A stretch of DNA of 64,000 bases from Magnolia sinica (GCF_029962835.1 NC_080584.1:80938862-81002861), one strand, 5' to 3'; shown: positions 39,345 through 51,174, numbered from the stretch's first letter. The notes: a model not told the origin generated them from the sequence alone. Numbers and translations: made by a program.

Positions 39345-40119
39345 TCTAAAAATCAGGCAGTTCCAAAACTCAGGTGGACCACACCAACAAAACAATGGTA
39401 ACGTCTACTATTGAAACCTTCCTGGAGGTGACCAGGATGTTTATATGCCATCCAAGCCGTTCATAGAATTATTACCACTCATATAAACTGTAGGAACAAA
39501 TATCATCTTGTCACTGCTAGGCGTTCAATCCCCACTGTCTCGTGTGGTGTGGCCCACATGAGCTTTGGATCTACCTTATTTTTAAATTAAGGTCCGGTTG
39601 TTGTCTTTCAAAAGAGATGAACTGAGTGGATTTATCATTGACGTCCCTATGGGCCCCACAGGGATAGGCAATCCGCTCCTAAAGCACAGTGCCTTCAATA
39701 TCCATACGAGGTCCAGTCCGATAGGTAAAAGTATTTAAAAAAGAAAATTCATTTTACTTAATAAAAAAATATAATTAATACAGAGTTAACCAGCTCATCA
39801 GGAGTTAACCAGCTCATCAGCTTTTAGAATGATTATTGGACGGCTAAAAAGTGAAAAATAGCAATGGCCATCAATCAGAATTTAATGTTGTCAGCTTAGT
39901 CAGTTTACCCTGAGTTAGTATTTGTGACTTGTACCATTTCTAAGTGCCGGCGTATTAAGTGTCATGCTCAGCCAGAGTATCAAACAACTTAAAAAAAATA
40001 AAAAGTAATATGAGATTAGTGTAATTAGTGTTATTAACCACACAATAATCAAAACATACAATCGTATAATACAGATCACATCGAAATGTTTTCAATATTC
40101 CAATTTTGCCCCTAATATT

Positions 40120-40416
40120 TCAGTTAGGACCCCAACAACTCATAAACATGACTTCCCCCAGCGATTCTTCCGACTGCTTTATTTTCTCATCTACATCGAT
40201 TCTCATCCTCTCCGAAATCATCAGCATTGAAGAAGAAGAAGATTCGAGAGATGGAGAGGGTCTGTGGGCTTGCGTGTAAGAACGGATGGTCTTCTTGGCA
40301 TGTTGATGGAGAGATCTGAGACCGTAATTCCATCTACAAAACCCCATCTGATCTTTCAAGGCTTCAACAGCTCCGACGCTCGCTGCTATCATCCAAGCTC
40401 TGCTCGGGTAACTCAT
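40120..40416 (-). CDS. Wound-responsive family protein (DUF3774), array copy 2
   Basis: An intact single-exon frame of 98 codons with the family-defining N-terminus (SRAWMIAASVGAVEALKDQ), the GFCRWNY core and the CWGPN end. It differs from copy 3 at only a few residues (Gly versus Arg in SEESL(G/R)EV, Met versus Ile) and in Ser-run length (5 here). A TATA box lies at about 40513-40520. Upstream at 40733-40740 is a perfect TGACGTCA palindrome within a MITE arm, about 317 bp from the ATG. The gene is expected to be a wound- or stress-induced small protein gene, as the family is; no intron is seen, as is usual. Confidence 0.9.
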   Translation of the reverse strand: MSYPSRAWMIAASVGAVEALKDQMGFCRWNYGLRSLHQHAKKTIRSYTQAHRPSPSLESSSSSMLMISERMRIDVDEKIKQSEESLGEVMFMSCWGPN

Positions 40417-40512
40417 CTTTTCTCTCTCTGTGTAGGAATGAGATTTTCTTTTACGAGAAGGGTAGTGGATTGTGAATGTTTGGATGAGAGAGGGGAGGGA
40501 TGGATGGGGTCA

Positions 40513-40520
40513 TTTTATAT
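40513..40520 (-). promoter_or_regulatory. TATA box of wound-responsive gene copy 2
   Basis: The minus strand reads ATATAAAA about 97 bp upstream of the ATG, matching the conserved spacing in the other two copies. Confidence 0.75.
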
Positions 40521-40688
40521 GGAGTGAGGGAGAGCGAGAGGTGTTGGTGAGAAAACCGTCGGCGGTTTTTTAGTGGTTTAGGAAAAACCAGGTACGGGTT
40601 TCCCACATACCAGCGGCTTTTCTCCACTAACAAAGTGGAATCTGCGTGTCGGGTCGCAAGTTGGAATGTTGCTGTGACTTTTGGGCGC

Positions 40689-41452
40689 GGATTAGCTACC
40701 GACAGGTTGAGTAGCGAGACTCGCTGCCGAAGTGACGTCACTAAGTTATGTGAGTCCCACCATAATGTATGTTTTGTATCCACACCGTTAATACATTTTT
40801 AGAGATCATTTTAGGGTAAGAACCAAAGAATGAGTTAAATCCAAAGCTCCAGTGGACCCCAGCACAGGAAATAGTGGGACAGTGATGCCCACCATTAAAA
40901 ACCTATAAAGGCCACAAAAGTTTTATATCAAGCTCATATTTGTGTTTTCCATTATTTAATGTCTTTTTAAACTTTTGAACAGGTTGGATCAAAGTTACAT
41001 CTTACGTGGGCCCCACAGTGATGTATTTAATATATCTACACCATTCATCTATTGTTAAAGATGATTTTAGAGCATTATCCAAAAAAATGAATTATATCCA
41101 CAGATTATTTGTACCACACCATAAATAGCAATAGAGACAATGGTTTTCAACGTTAAAAAAATTGTAGGGCCCACCATAACATTTACTTTACAACTGATCT
41201 GTTTATGAATGGGAAAAATAAATTTCATACGGTCATAAGTAACTAAATAAAGAGAAGAAAAACAAATTTTATATTGATCCAAAATTTATGTGACCTGAAA
41301 AAGGGTTTCAACGGCAAACGTTCAATCTCCCACTAGTTTTTTAGGTGTGGTCCAGTTGATGGTTAGATCTGTCTTATTCATTGTCTCAAGCCTTAAAATA
41401 AGCTCGCCAAATGGATGGACGGTTTGGATATAACACATACCTCGTGATCAAA
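40689..41452. mobile_element. Palindromic MITE halves, nested
   Basis: The left arm (GGATTAGCTACCGACAGG, then GTCCCACCATAATGTATG) matches the full element at 48439, but the copy is cut at about 40961. A second member with both arms (GGGCCCCACAGTGATGTAT at about 41010; CAAATGGATGGACGGTTTGG, inverse type, at about 41408) follows. 41453-41860 has no recognised gene. Confidence 0.65.
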
Positions 41453-41859
41453 CCCGTTACACCAGCCGATCCGCTTCGTACACAGGCACTTCCGTCAACT
41501 TCGGGTCTGACTGTCAAGACACAGCCTGTAAACAGCTGCATGCACCTGCTACGACTCTCTCTCTTTTGTTTACAACTATACACCATTTCTCGGTATATAT
41601 TTCTCTCCAACAGAGAAATCCCACGAAGCTCCAGAACCCAACAGCAAAAAAAGAAGAATTTGATCTATCAAAGGCCATGTAGCTAGTCTTCTTCTTACCT
41701 TCTTCTTCAACAGAAGTAAAGAGGCAGATATAGAGAGAGATAGATAGATATAGAGAGATAGGGTCGGGGGGCTCAGGTGTACATTGGGCGGGGTTTTTTG
41801 GCACCGAACGAAAAGCCTGGGCGCTTAAACTTTTATTTAGAGATATATTTACATCCGGG

Positions 41860-42048
41860 TCAGGTCGGTTCGGACCATTTCGGTTCGAGTTTTTGGATCG
41901 GTTCTGTCCGGATACACCTCTATCCAAACCCGACCCGAAAAACGATCGGATCTGAATTGGCAAACTCAATCAGGGCCGATCTAGGCCGTCGGTTCTGTTC
42001 AGAACAGTACCGAGTCAGGTCAGATCGGGTCCAACATGCCCACCTCTA
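41860..42048. mobile_element. Right end of a hAT-like element
   Basis: GGTTCGGACC/GACCCGA-type arms end in ATGCCCACCTCTA, the same right terminus as the element at 13401-14396. No matching left end is visible. The terminus touches the first base of duplication unit B (42049). Confidence 0.6.
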
Positions 42049-45000
42049 GTTAGAAGTCTTAACTTTTTAAGCATGTGTAGTGGCTCATTTGATCAAGAGA
42101 TAAAGAGAGATATCTTTTTACAATGCGTGCCTCACTTGATCAAGAGGTAAAGAAATAAATTAGGAACATAAGGTCTACATTTTGAATATAGACAAGTCCA
42201 AGTTTGATGAATGTAGAGCATTGGTTTTGTTTCTTTTGATTTTTATTTTTTTTTAATGCATGTGTGGTCTATTTGATGAGGAGGATAAGTTCCAAACATT
42301 ATAGCAAGGTGGTCCACTTGATGGGAGAATAAATTAGAAACATTCAATGAAGCAATGGGGATTTTATGAAAAAATTTTGAGTTGGGCCCATGATGTTGAG
42401 CGAGTTGTAGACACTTTAATGGCAAAGATGGATAAGAGAAGGCCCAATTGGAGGCGGAAGTAATCAAGACTGTCAAAATCCTAAAGTAAGTGTATCTCGT
42501 AAACCAAAATGAGTTATTCAACGTATAACATATGATTTTGAATAGGAGAAGCCACTTTAGCCAACCAACCCTGCTATGTCAGGTTGCTCGCGCAAGATTT
42601 GTGAGATTCCATTAGATCAACGGTTGAAAGTCCATTTTATTTTTATTTTTACTATTTATAGTAAGTTTTAACTCAATCATAACTTTTAATCCTTTGAGTT
42701 TTAGGAGTAGTGCCCAACATGAAAAGGGCTTAGAAAAATTAGGAGAAAAACGTGGTTAGGCCAAATTGGACACTTACTATTTTTGGCAAAAAACCATGAC
42801 ATCTAGTAGGAATCATGACCGTCTATAAATAGTAAGTTTACTATTTATAGTAACTCACGTCTTTAAGGAGTTTGAGTCTAAAACTTTTTTCTAGGTTTGA
42901 TATTGCTATTTAAAGAATTGTAAGTTCATTTTTATTATCAATCAATCAAAATTATTTTAACAACTTTTCTTATTTATCATGAGTTCAAGAACTTTCTCTT
43001 GTGAATTTAAGAGTTCTTTGTGGATTAAAAGTATTTATCGATCGAAGAATACAATGATCAACCTCATCACGTCCTTCCCTGCGCCAATTGGTATCAAAGT
43101 CAGGCTTTCTCATTGGATCTATGACTTTTAACGACGGGTTGGACAATATTCTCATGAACGGTGCTTCAGAGAATTTACCTTTAACAGTAGCGGCTTTTGA
43201 AGTGGCATAGCAAGAGAATCTGAAAGTCATGCAAAGGCTATAAGCTGTAATCAATCGCATGATGAAGTCCCTCGGCCAGCTCCGTATTCATAAAGGTAAT
43301 TCACCCCCAGTAGGCGTTGGAACTTGTAATTGTAGGACGGTGCCGGCAGTAAACCACAAGATCAGTACTGAGGAGGTGGAATCCAACAATGAGGAGGTCG
43401 ACGACATGATCCTCCAATATCCCAAACAAGGCAGTGACTGAGCAGATCAAACATATTGAGAATTCTAGATGAGAGTCAATCTTCCTAACTTCAATGGCTA
43501 ACTTCACATTAGGGATTTCCTCGATTGGCTTTCTAAAGTTAAGTGATTCTTCAACTATATGAAAATCTCTAAAGTAAAGAAAGTTAAGCTTATGGCATAC
43601 AAGTTGAAGAGCAGAGCTTCAGCTTGGTGTGAGCAACTGCAACTCGCAGAGACAAGAAAGACGAAAGCACCAATCGCACATGACAATGGATGAAGCAACT
43701 GCTATGCCCACAATTCCTCCCTAGTGATTACGATCAGGTACTATTCCAACAATACTAAAATTGTCGACAGGGTATTAGTTAGTGAGAGATTACACAGAAG
43801 AATTCTATCGCTTGGTAGCACAAAATGATTTGGTCAAAACTGAATCGCAACAAGTCATCCAATTCAACGATGGGTTGTATATGGAGATTCAGGATCGGGT
43901 CCAGATGTAGCCCATGTGAACGATGAATTATGTGATCAAGTTGAGTACCCGAGTATAAGCACAGCTTGACCATCTCAATACACAAACCTATCCTACCATT
44001 AGAGTCACTATGGTGGGTCTGTCTTAGGGAGCTTTATAGATTAAAGGGAAAGAACTTGTAGGAGCACGTACTTAATCTCCTACGCTCGCAAACCCAGATT
44101 CGGGAAGTGGGCAATGTTGAGGGTCAAATATTGCATATTAGACCCCATTTATTACCTAGATTTATGAGCAAGATACTGTTTAATGCCTTATTTTAATCGT
44201 GTTTGTATTGCAAGGCGAATTTACGACTGTGGACTGAAAAATGGTACTAAAAGCGTGGATTTGATGTTCTGAAGTCACCAAGGCAAGGGATGGACCCCAA
44301 AAGACCAAGATCGAGGAAGTTACACACCAGAGATCCGAGAAAATCGAGAAAGTGAAGTTCAAGTGGCCTGAAAGTCGTCGAGAATTCAAGATCACAAGAT
44401 TCCCGCCATCCGATTCACTTGAAAATGTATATATGGCCTAAGGACTGTAAATTAACCGTACATGTAAAATTGCATCCATTGTATCCCTTTGGAAGTGGCC
44501 CAAAGGATAGATCATCCCATAAAACTCTGATTTGGGGCCCACCTAATACCTGGATATGCTTCAAATTTGGTGTCAACCCTTCAAAATAGGTGGCAAAGTG
44601 AATGGATGGAAAGGATGTCTCATGAACATTACAGAGGACCCCAGTTAGGTCGTGTGCGCACGTAGCACACGCGAAGGCACTGTGCATTGAACTAGCCAAA
44701 CCGGTCAAACTGCCTGTTGACCGATGAATTTGAAAAGGATTTGGAAATCCTTCTTCCCGCTACGAAAATTGGAAACAGGGAGTGCGGACGATCTTGATGG
44801 GCCACCAATACATAATTATCAGTCCGATCTGAACTGTCCATTCGAAGCATACAAGAGTATTTAACACTATATGGTGGTTCTTGGTCTGAAGAATGTCAGC
44901 AAGAGGATGCAAAGTGTGTTGGACGGCAGAACCATGTCACAAGATTAATCATATGGACCGCATCAACGACATCCGAAATCACTCCATGTCTGACTGAAAT

Positions 45001-47020
45001 GAAGCGAAAAAGCTGATGGACATTGTGGATTTCTTCTCTGATACCGATCAGGTGCCCCACCAAGCATCAGCGCAAGAGCCCTATTCGTAGCCTACGCACG
45101 CCCGGGAAAAACGACCACTGTTAGCTGTTGTGTGATCTGGATCAGCGTCGAAACGGTAATCCAGACCATTCATCTGAAATCTACGCAAAAACCTTCCGTA
45201 AGGACGTTTTCTTTTTACAAAACTGGGCCAAACACAAATCAGTTGCGTTGCTTTTCTGCTGCGAAAGAAATTACTCACGCTGCTGCGTAAGAAACCCACT
45301 GACTTCTCTTCCTTTCGCACCGACGCATCTCCACCTGTTGCTGCGGAAATTCCCCACCGACCTTCTGCACGCTAACCGACCTCCCATCCACCGTCCTTCA
45401 TGGCTATAAAAAGAAAGAGGAGAAAGAGAGAGGCATTCAAGCTTTTGGACGTGGAGTGCAGCCGTGGAAGGGAATTCATAGCCGGCCATCTGTAGAGTTC
45501 TTTTCTTCCCTTTGTTTTTAATTTCAGTTTATGATTTTTAAGAGACTTTAGTTTAATCATGATTATGAGTGGCTAAACCTCTTAGCTAGGGCTAAGAAGT
45601 GAAGCTTGTAGTGAGATGGGAGACTCTATTTTATGCTTTTAATTTAATTTAAATTTATGAGCTGAATTTGATTTTAGTTTGATTATTAAGGGAATGTTTT
45701 TAGTCTTTAATGGTCTATTATGACTGAAATTACAATAGGTCTGCAATGGCTTTGAGCGTGTTCCTTTCCCTTTTTATGTTAATGACGTCAGGAAGTCCTA
45801 TTGTTCATCATCGTCTCCTGGGCATGGTTGGATGACGGTACCCTTCTTAACCTTCATATCATGTTGATTGGTTGTTAATTAGTTTAATTCTATTGTTTAC
45901 TTTGTCTCCTAGGCATGGTTTAGTGATGGAATCCATTTTAATTCATATACCTTTCATCTCTTGAAAACCATATCAAAGGAAGTTCAGTCTTGATTTCTAT
46001 GGTTACACCCTTCAACTGGATGAAGATGGGACTCTAAGTCCAGTTGAGTTCTTGACGCAGGCATAAGATCTCCCTGATCTCTACAAGTGGATCCTCTGAA
46101 TCCCTTGTTTCATTTCCCTGAATTCTTGAAGTTTTAGATAATTATTTCATCATTATTCCTCAATTTACACTCGATTTAGATTTCATCTCATTCTAGTTCT
46201 AGTTCTATTTAGTTTCAAATTACGTACAGGTATCAGTCCCTTGGGATTCAACCTCGGTCTCACCGAGTTTATTATTATATCACAACCCTATACTTGGGGA
46301 GTGAACAGGCAAGTTAGGTACTAAAGGGGCATAACGACTGATGCCACTTTGAGTAAGATCCTAAACTCCTATGGTCGACCAAGGCCTGACCATTGCTATC
46401 GTTGTGGCTATCGGGTCACATATCAAAAACTTACCCGTGGCTAACCTCGCCATCAATGATGAGACTGCTGAAAATGTCGATGAAGACCCAGATGTTAATG
46501 AATTAAAGCACGCTGCAGAGGATAAAGTGGATGAGACAGATTAGGTTCCACAAGATCATGGTGAGTCGCTCGTTGTGAGGCGACTATTGTATACACTAAG
46601 GAATGAGGTACACCTACAACGACATAATATCTTTCAAATTAGGTATACAGCAAATCAAAAAGTGTGATGTGATCATCGATAGTGGGAACAGCGAGAACAT
46701 CATCTCAAAGGTCAAGATAGAGAAATTGCAACTGAAAACAGAGCGCCACCCCTCCCCGTATACGATCGGTTAGATTAAGTTAACAAGACAAATGTAACTG
46801 AACAATGCATAACATCTTTTTCAATTGACAAACATTACAAAGATCAAGTAGTATGCGGCGTTGTTGACATGGATGCATGTCACATTCTACTTGGTCAACC
46901 ATGGCAGTCCGATCATGACGACACTCATAAATTGTGAGATAATGTGTACATTTTCATTAAGAATGGTAAAAAAAACTATACTAACACCTATGGATCGAAA
47001 GGAAGCCCCTAAAACTTCTA
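42049..47020 (+). mobile_element. Truncated Ty3/gypsy fossil, copy X2, split by a solo LTR
   Basis: Same parts as X1: LTR-like region to about 43084, primer site from about 43090, gag region (about 43470-43880), and after the solo LTR the protease region (about 46660-46900). It is broken many times and lacks the rest of pol. The shared truncation with X1 shows that the element was already incomplete when the block duplicated. Confidence 0.78.
44115..46307 (+). mobile_element. Solo LTR of the Athila-type family
   Basis: 2193 bp starting TGTTGAGGGTCAAATATTGC and ending GGGGAGTGAACA. It is the same family as the LTRs of 443-12568, read in the opposite plus-strand orientation. It is flanked by a perfect 5-bp duplication GGCAA (44110-44114 and 46308-46312). 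No internal region is present, so it arose by LTR-LTR recombination. The equivalent place in unit A (38629-38633, GGTAA) is empty. Confidence 0.94.
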
Positions 47021-47864
47021 AAAATCAGGCAGCTCCAAAACTCAAGTGGATCGCACCAACAAAACAATGGGAACATCGTCTACTATGGAAACCTTCCTAG
47101 AGGTGACCAGGATGTTTATATGCCATCCAAGCCGTTCATAGAATTATTACCACTCATATAAACTGTAGGAACAAATATCATCCTGTCACTGCTAGGCGTT
47201 CAATCCCCACGGTCTCGTGTGGTGTGGCCCACATGAGTTTTGGATCTATCTTATTTTTTAATTACCGTCCTGTTGTGGTCTTTCAAAAGGGATGAACTTC
47301 TTTCAAAAGAGATGAACTGAGTGGATTTATCACCGACGTCCCTATGGGCCCCACAGGGATAGGCAATCCGCTCCTAAAGCACAGTGCCTTCAATATCCAT
47401 ACGAGGTCCAGTCCGATAGGTAGAAGTTTTTAATAAGAAAATTCATTTTACTTAATAAAAAATATATATAATTAAAAAAGAGTTAACCAGTTACTGTTTT
47501 AGCTTAACAGATCTTTGGGCATCCAAGCAGCTAATCAGCTTTTAGAATGATTATTGGACGCCTAAAAAGTGAAAAATAGCAATGGTCTTATTTTGAGAAA
47601 CAAGTGCCGGCCATCAATCAGAATTTAATGTTGTCAGCTTAGTCAGTTTACCTTGAGTTAGTATTTGTGACTTGTACCATTTCTAAGTTCCGGCGTATTA
47701 AGTGTCATGCTCAGCCAGAGTATCAAACAACTAAATAAAAAATAAAAAAGTAATATGAGATTAGTGTAATTAGTGGTATTAACCCCACAATAATCAAAAC
47801 ATACAATCGTATAATACAGATCACATCGAAATGTTTTCAATATTCCAATTTTGCCTCTAATATT

Positions 47865-48167
47865 TCAGTTAGGACCCCAACAACTCATAAAGATGACTTC
47901 CCTCAGCGATTCTTCCGACTGCTTTATTTTCTCGTCTACATCGATTCTCATCCTCTCCGAAATCATCAGCATTGAAGAAGAAGAAGAAGAAGATTCGAGA
48001 GATGGAGAGGGTCTGTGGGCTTGCGTGTAAGAACGGATGGTCTTCTTGGCATGTTGATGGAGAGATCTGAGACCGTAATTCCATCTACAAAACCCCATTT
48101 GATCTTTCAAGGCTTCAACAGCTCCGACGCTCGCTGCTATCATCCAAGCTCTACTCGGGTAACTCAT
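47865..48167 (-). CDS. Wound-responsive family protein (DUF3774), array copy 3
   Basis: An intact single-exon frame of 100 codons with the same conserved ends as copies 1 and 2 (SRAWMIAASVGAVEALKDQ; SEESLREV...MSCWGPN). It is about 98% identical to copy 2 at DNA level by eye, and a longer GAA repeat encodes seven Ser in the middle. The TATA box is at about 48263-48270, and TGACGTCA lies at 48483-48490 in the adjoining MITE arm. The gene is intact, so it is likely functional if transcribed. All three copies point the same way, as expected from tandem duplication. Confidence 0.9.
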   Translation of the reverse strand: MSYPSRAWMIAASVGAVEALKDQMGFCRWNYGLRSLHQHAKKTIRSYTQAHRPSPSLESSSSSSSMLMISERMRIDVDEKIKQSEESLREVIFMSCWGPN

Positions 48168-48262
48168 CTTTTCTCTCTCTGTAGGAATGAGATTTTCTTT
48201 TACGAGAAGGGTAGTGGATTGTGAATGATTGGATGAGAGAGAGGGGAGGGGTGGATGGGGTC

Positions 48263-48270
48263 ATTTTATA
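48263..48270 (-). promoter_or_regulatory. TATA box of wound-responsive gene copy 3
   Basis: The minus strand reads TATAAAAT about 96 bp upstream of the ATG, in the CATTTTATA context shared with the other copies. Confidence 0.75.
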
Positions 48271-48438
48271 GGGAGTGACGGAGAGAGAGGCGTTGGTGAG
48301 AAAACCGTCGGCGGTTTTTTAGTGGTTTAGGAAAAGCCAGGTCCGGGTTTCCCACATACCAGCGGCTTTTCTCCGCTAACAAAATGGAATCTGCGTGCGG
48401 GGTCGCAAGTTGGAATGTTGCTGTGAATTCTGGGAAGC

Positions 48439-48962
48439 GGATTAGCTACTGACAGGCTGAGTAGCGACACTCGCTACTGAAGTGACGTCACCAAGTTATG
48501 TGGGCCCCACCATGATGTACGTTCTGTATCCACACCGTCCATCCATTTGGAGAGATAATTTTAGTATAATATCCGGAGAATGAGTAAATCCAAAGCTCCA
48601 GTGGACCCAGCACAGAAAACAGTGGGGACAGTGACGTCCACCATTTAAAACTTCTGATGGCCACAAAAGTTTTAGATCAAGCTGATATTTGTGTTTTCCC
48701 TTCTTTCATGAGGTTGGATTTCAAATAAACATTATGGTGGGCGTTAGGATAGTTTCAACGGTGGGAATCACTCCCCCACTTTTTTCTATGGTGGGTCCAC
48801 TGCAGCTTTTTATCTGCCTCATTCTTTGGTTCATGCCCTTAAATGATATCTCAAAATGGATGGACGGTATGGATATAAAACATACATCATAGTGGGGCAC
48901 ACAGAACTTGGTGACGTCACTTCAGTAACCCACTGGCTAGTCAACCTGTCGGTATCTAATCC
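48439..48962. mobile_element. Full-length palindromic MITE next to wound gene copy 3
   Basis: 524 bp. The left arm GGATTAGCTACTGACAGG...GAAGTGACGTCACCAAG...GGGCCCCACCATGATGTA is mirrored on the right by CATCATAGTGGGG...CTTGGTGACGTCACTTC...CCTGTCGGTATCTAATCC. The pairing arms are well over 100 bp each. No coding sequence and no clear target duplication. Confidence 0.85.
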
Positions 48963-49025
48963 CGGCCGAATTTTGCCCACTTGGCCACGTGGCACGCACG
49001 CAGGCCCCAAATAATGGAAACGTAT

Positions 49026-49532
49026 TGGCTACTCCCACTGCCACTAGCCCGGTAGTCGGTGGTCGGTGTTCTGTGAGCCCACCATGATGTATGTGTTTCA
49101 TCCGTGCCATTCATCCATTTTTACAGATCATTTTATCGCTTGATCTTAAAAATTAGAGGTATATAATTCTCAGGTGGACCACACCACAAGAAAACAATAT
49201 TAATTGGATATCCATCATTAAAATCCTCTTAAGGCCCACCGGACTCTTTATTTGACATCCAATCTGTTGATTGGGTCATACAGACCTAGACCTAGATGAA
49301 GGGAAAAAATAAATAGCAGCTTGATCCAAAACTTTTATGGCTCTGGTGGACGTTCATTCAACACTGATTCCTATAATGTGGTCCACTTGATATTGGGATT
49401 TATCTCATTTTTAATTATATACCTAAAATGATCTAGAAAAATAGATGGACGGCATGGATGAAACACATACACAATAGTGGGGCCCACGGAGTACTGACCA
49501 CCAGCTATTAGATGGTAGCTGGGGAGTAGCCA
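49026..49532. mobile_element. Palindromic MITE, TGGCTACTCCC subfamily
   Basis: The TIR TGGCTACTCCC (49026-49036) and its inverse GGGAGTAGCCA (49522-49532) are joined to the common GAGCCCACCATGATGTATG / CATACACAATAGTGGGGCCC arms. It is the same subfamily and size class as 57247-57753. I could not find a target duplication. Confidence 0.82.
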
Positions 49533-49543
49533 GTCCGTCTCAC

Positions 49544-51141
49544 AGGAAAAATCTGTTTGTTGGAATGTGATTGGATCACACTATTAAAGATAGTATTCAA
49601 TGCAGGAACGCTCATAACATAAGTGATGATGTGGACCAATTACAATACAGTAAAATAGGCTTTCCTATTTACAGTAAGCAGAGGATCCTGAATCACCCCC
49701 AAACAAATTTATATTTATTGCACTTGATTGGGCGATATCATGCATTAATCCAGCAGTGATGACATGGATCGGTTAGAATGTAGGAAAACAGGAATTTTCT
49801 ATTTGGGGCAACCAGATTATCTGGATTTGTTGTAATGTTGCCCTGCATGTGCAGCAATACACCCACTTGGCCCCTTTTAGATGTTGTGCGGTTTGATACA
49901 AGAAGGTCTAAGGCTCCAGCCCAAGCCTTAAAAAAGTAGATGGTGGTGGGCCCGACCTAACCCCGCTTAATTAGTGGAGGTGAATATTCATGGTCCATCT
50001 AATTATAAGGTGGGCCACATGCATGTGGTATGGATAATTATGAGGATGGAAAACACATGGAAACTTCAACTTAGGCCTGGTGAGTATGACTTCAATGCCT
50101 AAGCCCAAGCCCAAGCTCCGCCAAATCCGAAAGTTAGATGAGGCACGCTATGATGTTTGTGAGAAATCCATCCGTCTGTCAGTTTTATCAGCTCATGTTA
50201 GGACATGAGCCCAAAAATGAGATAGACCCAAAACTCAAGTGTGCCACGTCTTGAGGTCCTGGTCATAGTCAGCTCAATTCCAAGATTGACCCATAGATGA
50301 AGCTAATAGGGTTTGGGTTCGATGTATTTTAAGGAGTCCAGCCCAGTTTGGGCTGATTTTTAGGCCCAAACAGGTTGGGCCTGGGTCCAACCAACTGGCT
50401 ATCAGCTCAGCTGGACTGAGGCTGGCCGGGCTAGCCTACTCCAGTCATCATGAGTCATTATGGATTTTCCACCCATAAAGATGCACCGATCGGTTGATCC
50501 CACCTTTCCATTTAAAAACGACGTGGGTTTGAAGAATTCCAACCGTAGGATTTATACTTCTACTTTTTCATGTTCTAGGAAATTTGGGACCCAGTGAATT
50601 ATCCCACCATGGGACTTTGGTGGGGCCAACAGTTTGAACGAGCCGGATCGTAGAGGGTAGATATTACAGACGGTGGAGAGCTTTCTCCCTACAACTTACT
50701 GTAATCCCGCAGACTACGAACAAGCACCAAACCAAGCAATCCTAGTTCAAGCGCGCACGTGTTCAAGCGCCACATACAAACGCTCCACACGTGCCAATAG
50801 GCATACGAATGCAGAATCTAGGACATTCGCATGGTGGCCCACACTACTAATTCCAACCAATCCAAAAATCCAGCTGACCCATTTACATATACGCAGACGG
50901 GAACAAGTAAACGGTTCAAAAATTGATAACCAACGGTCTATATTTGACGTACATGTGTTGCTCATCTGATGAACGGCCCAGATGAACTGTTACGAGAGAA
51001 GACATACATCATGGGGACCACCCCGATCCTATACACACATGCCAGGTAGGCACGTGTGAAGCGTTTGTATTCAGAGGAGGCATGAAAAACACCAACCAGA
51101 CCCTTATCCATACCACATGAATGCAAGCTCTTAAACCAGAA

Positions 51142-51174
<33 letters not shown>

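Larger units (their letters stand above)
36575..40961. repeat. Tandem duplication unit A (gypsy fragment plus wound gene copy 2)
   Basis: The 4.4-kb unit matches 42049-48710 from GTTAGAAGT at the left to TTTGTGTTTTCC at the right. After removing the solo LTR and its 5-bp duplication, unit B measures 4464 bp against 4387 bp here. Identity is high by eye, highest over the gene (about 98%). The piece 36241-36574 just before it is AT-rich without genes. Confidence 0.88.
42049..48710. repeat. Tandem duplication unit B (gypsy fragment, solo LTR, wound gene copy 3)
   Basis: The counterpart of 36575-40961. It contains gypsy fossil copy X2 (42049-44114 and 46308-47020), interrupted by the solo LTR, followed by wound gene copy 3 and its promoter. 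Confidence 0.88.

Noticed and set aside
40560-40600. Hypoxia-type promoter element (AAACCAGG...) upstream of wound gene copy 2
   Set aside because: The match is partial and not conserved at the same place in copies 1 and 3.
50673-50969. 98-codon open frame
   Set aside because: No recognisable domain, promoter or splice context, and the DNA contains MITE-like phrases.
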